64,000 bases of DNA from Endozoicomonas euniceicola (lineage in GTDB: Bacteria; Pseudomonadota; Gammaproteobacteria; Pseudomonadales; Endozoicomonadaceae). Below the pieces are notes generated by a model. That model was not told the DNA's origin and searched no databases. It worked only from the letters and a program-made list of their open reading frames with translations. The DNA lies in the NCBI RefSeq assembly GCF_025562755.1, contig NZ_CP103300.1:6388501-6452500 (forward strand). Direction: 5' to 3'. A program made the translations under genes and the position numbers. How positions within the stretch are numbered: the first letter of the stretch is position 1; every line of letters starts with the position of its first letter. This document shows positions 55,148 to 64,000 of the stretch, piece by piece.

Positions 55148-55250
55148 ACCTAACGCCAAAATAAGCAACACGCCACAAGGCGCATCCGGTGGAGGGCGAA
55201 GCCTGAAACGAACTGGAACCATTTTTTAGTTGCGTGGCTGAATGTTAAGT
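55148..55250 (-). repeat. Integron attC site
   Basis: The 103 bp segment is bounded by ACCTAAC (RYYYAAC) and GTTAAGT (GTTRRRY) and contains complementary inner segments (GCAACACGCCAC against GTTGCGTGGC). It lies just past the 3' end of the HNH gene on the same strand, as an attC should. Confidence 0.6.
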
Positions 55251-55413
55251 TCAAAACCTTCATAGCTTGCAACAAAGCCTAATTTTTCGTAGAAACAAAT
55301 AGCACCAAGTCACTGCTTATCACTGGTAAGCTGTAGCACGGTGTTAAATCTATATTTTTCACCTGAGAGACTGACTTTATAATTTGATGCTTTACTAATG
55401 AAATTTTCTAGAA

Positions 55414-55797
55414 TTAACTATATTGCTCAATTAGTTCAAGATATAGATTAATATCCTCCTGCGTTTCAAAGCGTTTTTGCTCAATATATTTTCTAGCTGT
55501 AAAAATTAGTTCTGCTTTAGTAGGTGTGACATTTTGAAATTGTGTTAAGGGATTCCATACACCCTTTATAAAGTTACAGGTACGACAGGATAACGCAAAA
55601 TTACTCATATGCTCAGCACCTCCTTCTGAAGATGGAACAATATGTTCTCTTTGCCATTCTTTATAATTGTCAACAGATGCGAGTAAGTCCTTATCACAGT
55701 AAGCACATTTGAAATCAAAATCGACGGCTAATTCAGCTTCAATTTTACCCCAGTGTCCTGTAGCCATTAGAGCTTTATATAATCTCTGATTCTTCAT
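55414..55797 (-). CDS. HNH endonuclease in a cassette
   Basis: The 127-residue protein has FKCAYCDKDLLASVDN (CxxC), WQREHIVPSSEGG with the catalytic His, MSNFALSCRTCNFIKGVW with the second CxxC and the Asn-Lys end. It is a small stand-alone HNH nuclease, possibly defensive. It is flanked by attC-like sites at 55148-55250 and 55907-55982, making it a clean single-gene cassette. Confidence 0.78.
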   Translation of the reverse strand: MKNQRLYKALMATGHWGKIEAELAVDFDFKCAYCDKDLLASVDNYKEWQREHIVPSSEGGAEHMSNFALSCRTCNFIKGVWNPLTQFQNVTPTKAELIFTARKYIEQKRFETQEDINLYLELIEQYS

Positions 55798-55906
55798 TAT
55801 TACCTCATTACGACAACTTTCAGTAGAAACAACTTAAATATTGACATGAAGTCATCTCTTTGCACAGATGTTCTTACAGGTTTGCACAGAGCCAAGAAAC
55901 TTAAGC

Positions 55907-55982
55907 AGCTAACGACTGCTTCAGTCGCCGCCGTAAGGCGGTCGGGTGAGCGAAGCGAACGGACTGGAAGCATTTGTTAGGG
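55907..55982 (-). repeat. Integron attC site with intron at its end
   Basis: GCTAACGACTGCTTCAGTCG and GGACTGGAAGCATTTGTTAG form a long imperfect hairpin (TGCTTCAGTC against GACTGGAAGCA) with a GCCGCC/GGCGG inner stem. A group II intron 3' end abuts GTTAGGG at 55982. Confidence 0.65.
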
Positions 55983-56510
55983 TCGCAGTAGGAATGCCGA
56001 TCACCCGGCCCCCCCTTGCCCAGATCCGTACATGCACTTCTAATGCATACGGCTCCTACCTCGAGTATTTGACGCCAAAACGCTGCTCCGGCCATGGATG
56101 AAGGATCTTGTCCTTTGGGAGCGCAGCATTCACGAATGAGCCAAACTTCTTCCAGTTCAGACGGCTACGTTGGCTGCGCCGCTTCAAGGCTTTATACCAA
56201 ATCATCTGCACTGCTGTTCTGAAGGCATTTATCCTACGACTATTACCCGGTACAGCAAAGTAGTTCATGTACCCTTGGACAACACGATTTAACCACTCCA
56301 GCTGCTCTGGCAACGCATAATGTCTGTGCTTCAAGAGATAGTTCTTAATGCCCTGCAGCGTCGCTCGCATTCTCTTCTTACTGGTTTCTCTGACAATAGT
56401 GAAGCGTCCGCTACTTCGGGTCTCACTACAGAAGTGCGTGAAGCCAAGAAACTCAAAGGTCTCTGGTTTTCTTCCTGCTGACCTCAGCAAGTCATTTCTG
56501 GCAAATCGTC
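55983..56510 (-). mobile_element. Group II intron 3' part inserted at an attC
   Basis: On the minus strand a maturase C-terminus is followed by domain V (GAGCCGTATGCATTAGAAG, GTGCATGTACGGATC) and domain VI ending TTCCTACTGCGACC next to the attC. The 5' part is cut off at a C10-11 tract near 56511-56521. Confidence 0.7.
56056..56510 (-). pseudogene. ltrA: Group II intron maturase, C-terminal fragment
   Basis: The frame includes KPETFEFLGFTHFC (RT7 region) and the maturase X/GIIM domain: ATLQGIKNYLLKHRHYALPE, WLNRVVQGYMNYFAVPGN and QMIWYKALKRRSQRSRL. The polymerase motifs are missing. It belongs to the intron fragment that abuts the attC at 55982. Confidence 0.78.
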
Positions 56511-56521
56511 CCCCCCCCCCT

Positions 56522-56991
56522 GTGTCAACATAGTTGTCACTCCATGGGAGTGTTTTTCATCATACAATCAGCCAATCAACATGATTTTATGATGGTTTGT
56601 TATGGAGGCAGGCCACGTGCCAAGTTCTACTTAAATTGCTCAAGCGTACCAACCGAATAGCATCCCCCGGTGATATTTTGTTGCTAGTCTCACAACAGCA
56701 TCTATGGCACTATTATCCCAATTATTTATTAAGTACTTAATCGACAAATTGTCCATAAAGAGACGGTAGTGTAGGAGGAAAAATAATAAACTTTCAAAAA
56801 CCTCTTGCGAGTAGACAGCAGACCCCGATGATGATCGCCAGTACCACCAAACAGCCTTCCCTATCACACAACTTTTTAGCGGTTTTCCCTGAACAGTTAC
56901 AACGCCTGACCAATTGTAATAATCGAGCCTGTTTGCCATCTAAACAAGTTCCCAGTAAGGCGCAAACAGCTCCCTAACACCTTCAATTATT
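56522..56991. other. Intergenic region before druH with a doubtful minus frame
   Basis: A minus-strand frame at 56640-56939 (99 codons, MANRLDYYNWSGVVTVQGK) has no recognised domain and may be a transposase remnant. The rest is AT-rich and should contain the druH promoter; none was assigned. Confidence 0.35.
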
Positions 56992-59900
56992 ATGACCAGC
57001 CATCAACCACTCCAGAGAACCTCTGATCCTTTCTACACGCTGGAAAAATCAGTCAGAGATAAGATTGACCGTTCATCTTCACCTTATATTGGCTTGATCG
57101 ATGATCTTATTGATCCAAACACACACCGTGGTATTAGCAATGCACTACAAAAAGCCGGTGGTAAGTTTGGCAATCTAGAAGCCGGTTTACAGAAGTATCC
57201 GGCTTTGTTTGCCAGCTACATGATCAAATCTATCCAGGAAAATTACGGTAAAGGTAATCAATCTGTTTACGAGTGCCTGAATGTTGCCCTTGGCCAACCT
57301 AAAACGTCGAATAGCAACCAGCGTGAACGGGAGTCACTATACCGAACGTTCCGCCGGGCCTGCCAGAAACTGCAGCTTCCCGTATCGAACCGCCTCTTTG
57401 GTTCTAACTATATGGTAGATACCTATTTCGATCAGGCCGGTGTCCCCCTGGCGCAGATAGACCGGATCCGGGAAAAAATGTCAGTATTTGCACGGCGAAA
57501 CGGTCTACCTGATGAGTTTGATCCTAATGCGCAACGGGACTGGTACACTCAGTTTTGTAACAGTCTGCATGCTCCATTCCCGATCAGGACTAAGCGTGCT
57601 CTTCTAAACGATGCCCACTGTCATTACCTGACAGAGTTTCTCTCTGACATTGCCGAGTCGGAAAGTCCGGTTTCAGACAGTTTCAAATTTAAGAAAATGA
57701 CATTGCCATCACTGCTTTTCGATGGTGATTGCCTGACAATGTTCTTTCCTCCTTCTCCTTCCGGCGAAACCTGGAAGCTAACACAGGATAACGATCAGCA
57801 GCGTATTACCGTTGGCAGTGAACCTCATAACCTGCTTATTGACGAGTTTGGTATGCAGCACATGTCAGCAACATCATCTTCCGGATCAAAAATAGAGTTC
57901 ACACTATGGAAAGACCAGAGAAATAATCAGCTGGCCATTTTTGATGCAGTCACCCACCGGTACATCTGCACTCATTCAGTGACTGATGGTGGCATGGTTT
58001 TAAACCCGGGGCGCTATCGTGTACTGAGCCGTTTCGAGACTGATGACGACTGGCTGCAAACAGAAGAAACTCTGGAAGATGGTTTCTACTTCGGTGAATT
58101 TCAGCTGGATGCTGGCAAGAAATATCAAATTCGCAGGGGGCCGGTAACTTTTGTAATCTCTGCACATAGTCATGCTGTGATTGATTTAAACGGAGAGGCT
58201 TTCACTCCTTATTCGGGAACACCCTTTTACTCAAGTAACTTATTACAGGTAACGGCCAAGCTTCCTGAGGAGTGGGAACTGGGTTCTGACCACTATGAGC
58301 TGGTATTTTCACCGTTGTCCTGCGGTCAGGAACGCTCGATACCTATTCTATTTACTGAGTCTCACCAGGTCACGATTCCTCTGACTTCTGTCTGTGACCT
58401 CTGGCAAGGCAACCTGGATCGTCTAACCATCAGCTTACGACGATCAGGCCAAAAACGGGCCCTGGCCCGGACCAGCTGTATTGTCTGGTTTGGTCTGAAA
58501 GCACTGAAAGGTGGCTATATACCTGAATGTTCTGAATTACCAGACAACCTGGACAAGAAGCTTTGCAGCAACGTTTATATTGACAATGAACAGTCAGCCA
58601 TAAATATCAAGGATCGCAGTGTCCCATTTGCCTCCCTGGGTTTTCGGTTAAAAAACAGAGAGCTTACCTTCCAGTTCGCTTTGCCAGGTACTTACATCTA
58701 TCTAGACGATACTCACGCTGATGTTCGAAGAGAGTCACTGCTAACAGCTGGTACCGTATTATCCGCTTCCTATACAGACCGGAGGGTTCTCCGTATATAT
58801 TCCACAGAACCCGGCATTGTTAAGCTTGGCAACCGAATCATTTATGACAGCTTCGAGAAAAAACCTTGGATCAAATGCAGTATTGCATCTCTGCTCGACC
58901 ATATAGACGGTGAACATAACAGCCTGATTTTTCAGTCAGAGAATTACAGCAAAACTCTGGTTAAACTGGTTTCTCCTCATCATATCAGTGACTGGAAAAC
59001 TGGTATCAAGCACGACTCTATAGATATCGGCTTTAAATCCGTCTCTTCGGTAGATAGCCTGGAGGTGGCTGCCAGGGAGCTGTTTTCCGAAGACACTACA
59101 AGGCAGCAATTTGATGTTAAACAATTAATAATGCTTGATCGCCCTGAAAAACTGGGCGGTATCGTCTTTTGCTATGAAGACCCGGAACTGTCTGAATATA
59201 AGCTTCAGTTATATACACAACAGCTCAGTGATGGGATCTGGTTTCTACAGTTCAATGCACGTATCAATAATCGCTGGGGCGTTTTCTCTAATGAGCGTCA
59301 GGATCAGTATGCAATGGCGGTTATCATAGAGTCAGGGAAAATATGTCCTTATTCCGAAGGCTTACTCAATCAAGTGGATGAACTAAGCCTTGTGGCAAAA
59401 AACCGCCTGCTACAAAGTACAAACGATATTCTGAGAACCTGTTATGACGCTGAATGCTGGAAGCAGCTTTCGTGGCTTAAAACCATATGGTCTCACCTGG
59501 TTTATGACCCTGCGGTCACCAGCTCTGATAATGTCAAAAACCTTCTACCACAAACTGAGTTCCGTCCTGATGAAAATGCTTCGCCATCATGGATTCCCTT
59601 TCTTAACATAGGTGGGTTTAACCCATCAATTTATGCCATGCCTAGCGCCAGTTACCGAAAAATCGATACTGGTAACAGCATAAACCTGCGCTGCCTAAAG
59701 GGAATCAGTGAATGCGAACACTCCCTTGGGGAAGCTGTGCGTAATGAGTTGCTCGTTGATGCTTTAGTTGTCACATTCAACAACAAGAAAGAGGTTGTTT
59801 CCGGACAGTCCGAACCACGAGAGTTCGACCCAAAAACTCTGGAACGGATGATTCTTACAACTTTTTCGGATGCTGAATGGGAAAAATTACAGCATGAACA

Positions 59901-60339
59901 AAGAGTACCTGCCCTGGGAGAACTGTTGGGAGGATACCATCTTGCTTACTGCCAACAGGACTTCCTTTATCACTTTCGACGTTCACAGCAGGGCAATGAG
60001 TTTCTGCGTCCAGCCATGACAAGGTTGGCCAACCGATACAAAAACCGAACTGCCGACGTCATGCCCAACCTGATTCCTGAGGGTTATTTTGAGTACGAAC
60101 GCGAAGTGGTTGTGCTTCAGGAAATCAGCAGGCTGGCCTCAGGGCTGGCCAAAGCATGTCGTGAAAGGTCTCGTGGAGAAAATTCTCTTGCACCAACGCT
60201 TGAAGCGCTCAGGACTGAGCTGCTACATGAAACTCAGGATATTACCTTTACCCTGAGTTTTTTCCTGGCGATTGCTGGAAAGCTGTTCCACTACTACCTC
60301 CTGTTATGGGAAATTTATTTTGAATCAAGGGATCAATGA
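56992..60339 (+). CDS. druH: Druantia type III protein DruH
   Basis: The 1115-residue protein precedes and overlaps a very large DUF1998-type helicase gene. This two-gene pair (a ~1100-residue protein of unknown fold plus a ~2000-residue helicase) is the layout of type III Druantia anti-phage systems. No enzymatic motif is visible; the middle is beta-rich, the ends helical. The call depends mainly on length, order and partner. The frame is intact. DruH and DruE are expected to act together against phage DNA. Confidence 0.7.
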   Translation: MTSHQPLQRTSDPFYTLEKSVRDKIDRSSSPYIGLIDDLIDPNTHRGISNALQKAGGKFGNLEAGLQKYPALFASYMIKSIQENYGKGNQSVYECLNVALGQPKTSNSNQRERESLYRTFRRACQKLQLPVSNRLFGSNYMVDTYFDQAGVPLAQIDRIREKMSVFARRNGLPDEFDPNAQRDWYTQFCNSLHAPFPIRTKRALLNDAHCHYLTEFLSDIAESESPVSDSFKFKKMTLPSLLFDGDCLTMFFPPSPSGETWKLTQDNDQQRITVGSEPHNLLIDEFGMQHMSATSSSGSKIEFTLWKDQRNNQLAIFDAVTHRYICTHSVTDGGMVLNPGRYRVLSRFETDDDWLQTEETLEDGFYFGEFQLDAGKKYQIRRGPVTFVISAHSHAVIDLNGEAFTPYSGTPFYSSNLLQVTAKLPEEWELGSDHYELVFSPLSCGQERSIPILFTESHQVTIPLTSVCDLWQGNLDRLTISLRRSGQKRALARTSCIVWFGLKALKGGYIPECSELPDNLDKKLCSNVYIDNEQSAINIKDRSVPFASLGFRLKNRELTFQFALPGTYIYLDDTHADVRRESLLTAGTVLSASYTDRRVLRIYSTEPGIVKLGNRIIYDSFEKKPWIKCSIASLLDHIDGEHNSLIFQSENYSKTLVKLVSPHHISDWKTGIKHDSIDIGFKSVSSVDSLEVAARELFSEDTTRQQFDVKQLIMLDRPEKLGGIVFCYEDPELSEYKLQLYTQQLSDGIWFLQFNARINNRWGVFSNERQDQYAMAVIIESGKICPYSEGLLNQVDELSLVAKNRLLQSTNDILRTCYDAECWKQLSWLKTIWSHLVYDPAVTSSDNVKNLLPQTEFRPDENASPSWIPFLNIGGFNPSIYAMPSASYRKIDTGNSINLRCLKGISECEHSLGEAVRNELLVDALVVTFNNKKEVVSGQSEPREFDPKTLERMILTTFSDAEWEKLQHEQRVPALGELLGGYHLAYCQQDFLYHFRRSQQGNEFLRPAMTRLANRYKNRTADVMPNLIPEGYFEYEREVVVLQEISRLASGLAKACRERSRGENSLAPTLEALRTELLHETQDITFTLSFFLAIAGKLFHYYLLLWEIYFESRDQ

Positions 60340-63300
60340 TGTCTGAAGCAAACCCTCTTGTTCTTGCTGAGAACCTTGAAGCCACTCTGAAACGTTATAT
60401 AGCGACAACCGTTCCTGTTCATTCCCGATATCCGGAACTGCAGGAAGGTTTTTGGAAATCCCTCAAGCAAGAGAATCTTGTTAAAGGGCCTTATATAGAA
60501 ACCATTCCGGATTTTGAAAAGGGTCGCCCGCTGCGTGCGCTACTCAAAAAGCAAGGCGGCTTTATGCATGATGCCTTTGAAGCGCTGGATAGCTCCATCC
60601 TTGACCGTAAATTGCATCTGCACCAGGAAACAGCCCTGACTGAAGCCTGTCGAAACAATAGAAACCTTGTAGTAGCAACAGGTACAGGCTCTGGTAAGAC
60701 CGAAACCTTCCTGTATCCATTAGTCGATAGGCTGCTTAAGGATGAAAATTTTGATCGACCAGGTGTTCGGGCCATTCTTGTCTATCCTATGAACGCTCTG
60801 GCAAACGACCAGTTGTATTACCGGATCGCCCCCCTGCTGGGTAAAACTCTGCGAGAGCACGGTATCACTTTTGGCCGTTATACTGGCCAGACCAAAAAAA
60901 ACATTTCCCGTCGTGATGTGATTCAGGAAATGTTTGACAACAGTAAGGTTGAAGATGAGTTCGGTGATTCCGGTATTCCTGATAACTGGCTGGTCACACG
61001 GGAAGAAATGCTCGATAACCCGCCCAAAGTCCTGGTGACCAACTATTCCATGCTTGAGCATCTGCTCCTTTTGCCTGCCAATGCCCGGCTGTTTAGCACA
61101 ACAGCTTTAAAAACTCTGGTATTGGACGAGGTGCATACTTACACCGGCGCACAGGCAACAGAAGTCGCGTTTTTGCTGAGAAAGCTGAAGAACCGTTTAG
61201 GTGTTGATTACCCATTACAGTTCTTCGCGACCAGTGCCAGCCTTGGTGACAGTGAGGAGTCTGATCAGAAACTCGAAACCTTTGCTTCTAACCTGTTTGG
61301 TGAAGACACACCGGAAATCATAAGGGGCAAAAGGGAACCCCATGCAGAACTGGCAGAATCAAGCCATTCCGAATTCAGTTTTTCCGCCGATGACTGGCAA
61401 CGCATTGGCCAATGCTTATCCGAATTTCTTGAACAAAACTCTCAGGAAGAAGATCAAACCTTCTGGAATCTTGAAGAATGCCTGGAGCATCACTCTATTG
61501 ATACCAGTCATTTCGAAGCTGCCGACGCTGCTGACAAGCAACTGACTCTGGGACTGTTTAAGGTTTTCAGTAACAATCTGGAGATATGCCAGACTGCAGA
61601 AATTCTCCAGCAGGGCCTGATCGACTTTGTACAACTGAGTCAGGAAGTGTTTCCAGACACTGATCAGGATAAGGCTGTATCAGCCCTGACCGGCGTTATC
61701 CAGCTGGGTATGCTTGCCAAATCACCGGTAAACGGTTTCCCGCTACTGCCCTGCCGTCACCATATTATTGCTGGCTCGATAGAAGGTCTTTGCGTATTGC
61801 CTTCGAATTCTGATGAGGGCTTTGAAGAGCTGAAACTGGCAAAGCATTTCAGCACTAACAGGGGTATGCATTACCCACTCCTGACTTGCCGCCAGTGTGG
61901 CCAACCCTATTTTGAAGCTTTTGAATACAAATCAAAGCTATTGAATCACCGCCCTGTCACCCAGCACAAGGTCACCCGTCGACTATTCTGGCTCGGCAAA
62001 CCTGCTGATGTTGTTACCTTTGATGAGGAAGATGATGCAGAAACCTCATTAGAACAACAAAAACCTATGACTCACTTCGACCCGGTAACCGGACAGACCG
62101 GCGATCAGCACAACCCGGTCACAGCTTATGAGGTTAATACCCAGAAAGATGACCAGGAAAAAACGCACTACCTGACTCATTGTGTTGCATGTAATGCCAA
62201 AGCCTCTGGCGCTTATGCTGAAATTATCACCCGTTTTTATCCAGGCAATGAATCACTGTCCAGCGTTGTCACCCAAAAGGTATTGGAAGCCCTGCCAGCA
62301 AAAGCTACGGTAGATTTGCCGATGGCGGGCCGTAAGTTGCTGACTTTCTCGGATAACCGGCAGGATGCGGCTTTCTTTGCTCCCTACTTTGAAAGAACTG
62401 CTAATGATATTGCTCACCGGGCAGCGATTGTCCATGTACTGGATGAAGCAGAAGAATCTCTTCCATTCGATACACTGGCACGTAATATACGGGCTTACTG
62501 GCAAAAGACGAAGAGTTTTGCATACCCGAACCGGGACGGTAAACTGCAAACGTCCTATGAAAGTGTAAAAGACTTGTTGACCGGCAAGTTGGTTGCAGAG
62601 TTCTGTACCCCGCCGGGACGACGGATTTCTCTTGAATCTCTGGGACTGGTTAGAGTCGAGTATGATCCAAACAAGCTTAAACGAGTAATCCAAAAACTCG
62701 CAAAAGAGTTCGAGCATTTAGCCAGCCGCGAGGAAATCGAAGAGCTGGTGTACCTGTTCCTTGAACACATCCGTCGAGTAAAATCCATTGCCGAAATTCC
62801 AAATAGTCCTGATCCCACCGATGGTTATATTTGGGGTGAGCGATATAAAGGAATTCGTAGCTTTGAGCTGGAGCGAACAGACAAAAAAGCATCTCATACC
62901 TGGATGCCTAAATCCGGAACAAACCGACATAATCGCCGCACCTGGTACCTGATCAAACAGCTGGGTTGGGAAAAAGAAGCTGCCCTGGATTTTCTGGCGA
63001 CACTCTGGGGGTATCTTGAAAAGTCGAAGCTGCTTGTAAGATCAGGATCAGGCAAGGCACTTGATGCTTCCTTGATTCTTCTGAAAAAAGCTGATCATAA
63101 CAGCCTTTTTGAATGTAAGAAGTGCGGGTTAAAGCAACACCATTTCATTAAAAACCGCTGTTCCGCTTTTGGCTGTGACGGTGAAGTAGAGCCTTGCTCC
63201 AAAGACAGTCTTTCCACAGAGCGGAATCATTACCTTCACTCTTATCTGGAAAGTCAGCCTCTGATTACCAGAACCCGTGAGCACACAGCGTCACTTTCAA

Positions 63301-64000
63301 CCGAACTAAGGGAAAGTATTGAATCCCAGTTCCATGAAAAAAAAGTGAACATCCTGAGCTGTACGACAACCATGGAAGTGGGAGTCGACCTTGGTGAGCT
63401 GGAGGCGGTTGTTAACCTTAACGTGCCACCCGGTATTGCCAACTATCAGCAGAGAACAGGTCGTGCCGGTCGAAGGGCTCAGGCTGCGCCATTCTGCGTT
63501 ACCATTGCCAGAAACTCCCATTATGATCGTGTGGTATTTGAGGATTTTGAAAGCTATTTGAAAAAGTCGCCCGCTGACCCAATGGTTCATTTGACGAACC
63601 CGGCGATATTCCAGCGACACCAGATGTCCATTCTGCTGTCGCATTTTTTATCGAAGGTAATAGACTCTCAGCAACTGAAAGCTCCCCGGCTGGTTGATTT
63701 CTTTGGTGAAAAACTGACTAAAGATTTCCACAAGACCTTCAGAAAACAGCTGATGAGCTGGCTTGAAACAGATGAGGGCCTTCAGGCGCAGCAGGAAGCG
63801 CAAGAGCTGTTATCCAGACTACCAGAAACGGATAGACAGGTATTATCCCGTCAACTGGTTCCCGTCACAGAACTGTTGCCAGATGAACTTGAGCGATTTG
63901 CCGCTATAGTTAATGATCGCTGGCAACGTTACGAAGAAAGGGTTGCTCAGGCAAAAAGTCTGATTAATGAAGATGGTGAATCAAGTGCCAAGGCGATTAC
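60336..64000 (+). CDS. druE: Druantia helicase DruE (3' end outside window)
   Basis: The gene starts at ATG 60336, overlapping the druH stop (ATGA); a second ATG follows at once. About 1221 codons are visible and the frame is open to the edge. Superfamily 2 motifs are clear: VVATGTGSGKTETF (Walker A, ~residue 113-121), LVLDEVHTYTG (motif II), FATSASLGD (motif III), TTTMEVGVDLGELEAVV and QQRTGRAGRRA (motif VI). Cys pairs (CRQCGQPYFE; ECKKCGLKQH) suggest zinc binding. This is the DUF1998-associated helicase class found in Druantia and DISARM; the druH partner favours Druantia III. Confidence 0.82.
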   Translation, partial: MMSEANPLVLAENLEATLKRYIATTVPVHSRYPELQEGFWKSLKQENLVKGPYIETIPDFEKGRPLRALLKKQGGFMHDAFEALDSSILDRKLHLHQETALTEACRNNRNLVVATGTGSGKTETFLYPLVDRLLKDENFDRPGVRAILVYPMNALANDQLYYRIAPLLGKTLREHGITFGRYTGQTKKNISRRDVIQEMFDNSKVEDEFGDSGIPDNWLVTREEMLDNPPKVLVTNYSMLEHLLLLPANARLFSTTALKTLVLDEVHTYTGAQATEVAFLLRKLKNRLGVDYPLQFFATSASLGDSEESDQKLETFASNLFGEDTPEIIRGKREPHAELAESSHSEFSFSADDWQRIGQCLSEFLEQNSQEEDQTFWNLEECLEHHSIDTSHFEAADAADKQLTLGLFKVFSNNLEICQTAEILQQGLIDFVQLSQEVFPDTDQDKAVSALTGVIQLGMLAKSPVNGFPLLPCRHHIIAGSIEGLCVLPSNSDEGFEELKLAKHFSTNRGMHYPLLTCRQCGQPYFEAFEYKSKLLNHRPVTQHKVTRRLFWLGKPADVVTFDEEDDAETSLEQQKPMTHFDPVTGQTGDQHNPVTAYEVNTQKDDQEKTHYLTHCVACNAKASGAYAEIITRFYPGNESLSSVVTQKVLEALPAKATVDLPMAGRKLLTFSDNRQDAAFFAPYFERTANDIAHRAAIVHVLDEAEESLPFDTLARNIRAYWQKTKSFAYPNRDGKLQTSYESVKDLLTGKLVAEFCTPPGRRISLESLGLVRVEYDPNKLKRVIQKLAKEFEHLASREEIEELVYLFLEHIRRVKSIAEIPNSPDPTDGYIWGERYKGIRSFELERTDKKASHTWMPKSGTNRHNRRTWYLIKQLGWEKEAALDFLATLWGYLEKSKLLVRSGSGKALDASLILLKKADHNSLFECKKCGLKQHHFIKNRCSAFGCDGEVEPCSKDSLSTERNHYLHSYLESQPLITRTREHTASLSTELRESIESQFHEKKVNILSCTTTMEVGVDLGELEAVVNLNVPPGIANYQQRTGRAGRRAQAAPFCVTIARNSHYDRVVFEDFESYLKKSPADPMVHLTNPAIFQRHQMSILLSHFLSKVIDSQQLKAPRLVDFFGEKLTKDFHKTFRKQLMSWLETDEGLQAQQEAQELLSRLPETDRQVLSRQLVPVTELLPDELERFAAIVNDRWQRYEERVAQAKSLINEDGESSAKAI

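Noticed and set aside
56511..56521. C tract as a regulatory signal
   Set aside because: It is at a truncation point of an intron fragment and may be a sequencing or assembly artefact.
56640..56939. 99-codon minus frame as an IS66-type transposase remnant
   Set aside because: The resemblance is too weak to support a family call.

Overview
The window looks like a plastic accessory region of a gammaproteobacterial chromosome, probably an Endozoicomonas-like marine symbiont. The evidence is a lone housekeeping gene (putP) among many near-identical insertion sequences, a decayed prophage, and a dense set of anti-phage and mobile modules. The genus is inferred from the style of the content, not from a marker gene.

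Layout. (1) 1-907: the start of a defence reverse transcriptase of the DRT2 type, with a structured upstream region that is cut by an insertion sequence. (2) 1132-7862: a five-level nest of insertion sequences (ISKra4-like in IS701-like in IS4; IS4 and IS1634 in IS1380; IS1380 in a second IS701-like), followed by a broken AbiEii-like toxin gene. (3) About 8.55-29.1 kb: a decayed tailed prophage on the minus strand (tail, portal, terminase, ParB, ATPase-acetyltransferase, lysis genes, RuvC, ATPase and recT-like genes). It carries small plus-strand genes, several frameshifts and deletions, an interrupted IS4-type element and a 5' half group II intron. (4) 29.6-31.1 kb: putP. (5) 31.4-38.6 kb: IS4 copy 2, a higBA remnant, an IS1380 copy invaded by an IS110 element, and a group II intron 5' fragment.

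(6) 38.9-48.7 kb: the most unusual part. Eight minus-strand genes lie almost end to end: cas8f, cas5f, cas7f, cas6f, tnsA, tnsB, tnsC and a short protein resembling the N-terminal part of TnsE. This is a type I-F Cascade joined to a Tn7-type transposition core. It has no cas1, no cas2-cas3, no recognisable tniQ/tnsD and no CRISPR array in the window. The Cas8f and Cas5f proteins are separate, and TnsA appears to lack the catalytic Gln and Lys of Tn7 TnsA. It is presumably an RNA-guided transposon, but with a different target-selector set from the well-known I-F3 elements.

(7) 48.9-56.5 kb: a methyltransferase-HNH fusion gene, then what looks like an integron cassette array without an integrase: small minus-strand genes separated by attC-like palindromes, some of which hold group II intron remnants. 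(8) 57.0-64.0 kb: druH and the first two thirds of druE, a type III Druantia defence pair that runs off the right edge.

Together the region reads as a defence and mobile-element hotspot. All sequence comparisons are from memory; no database search was run.
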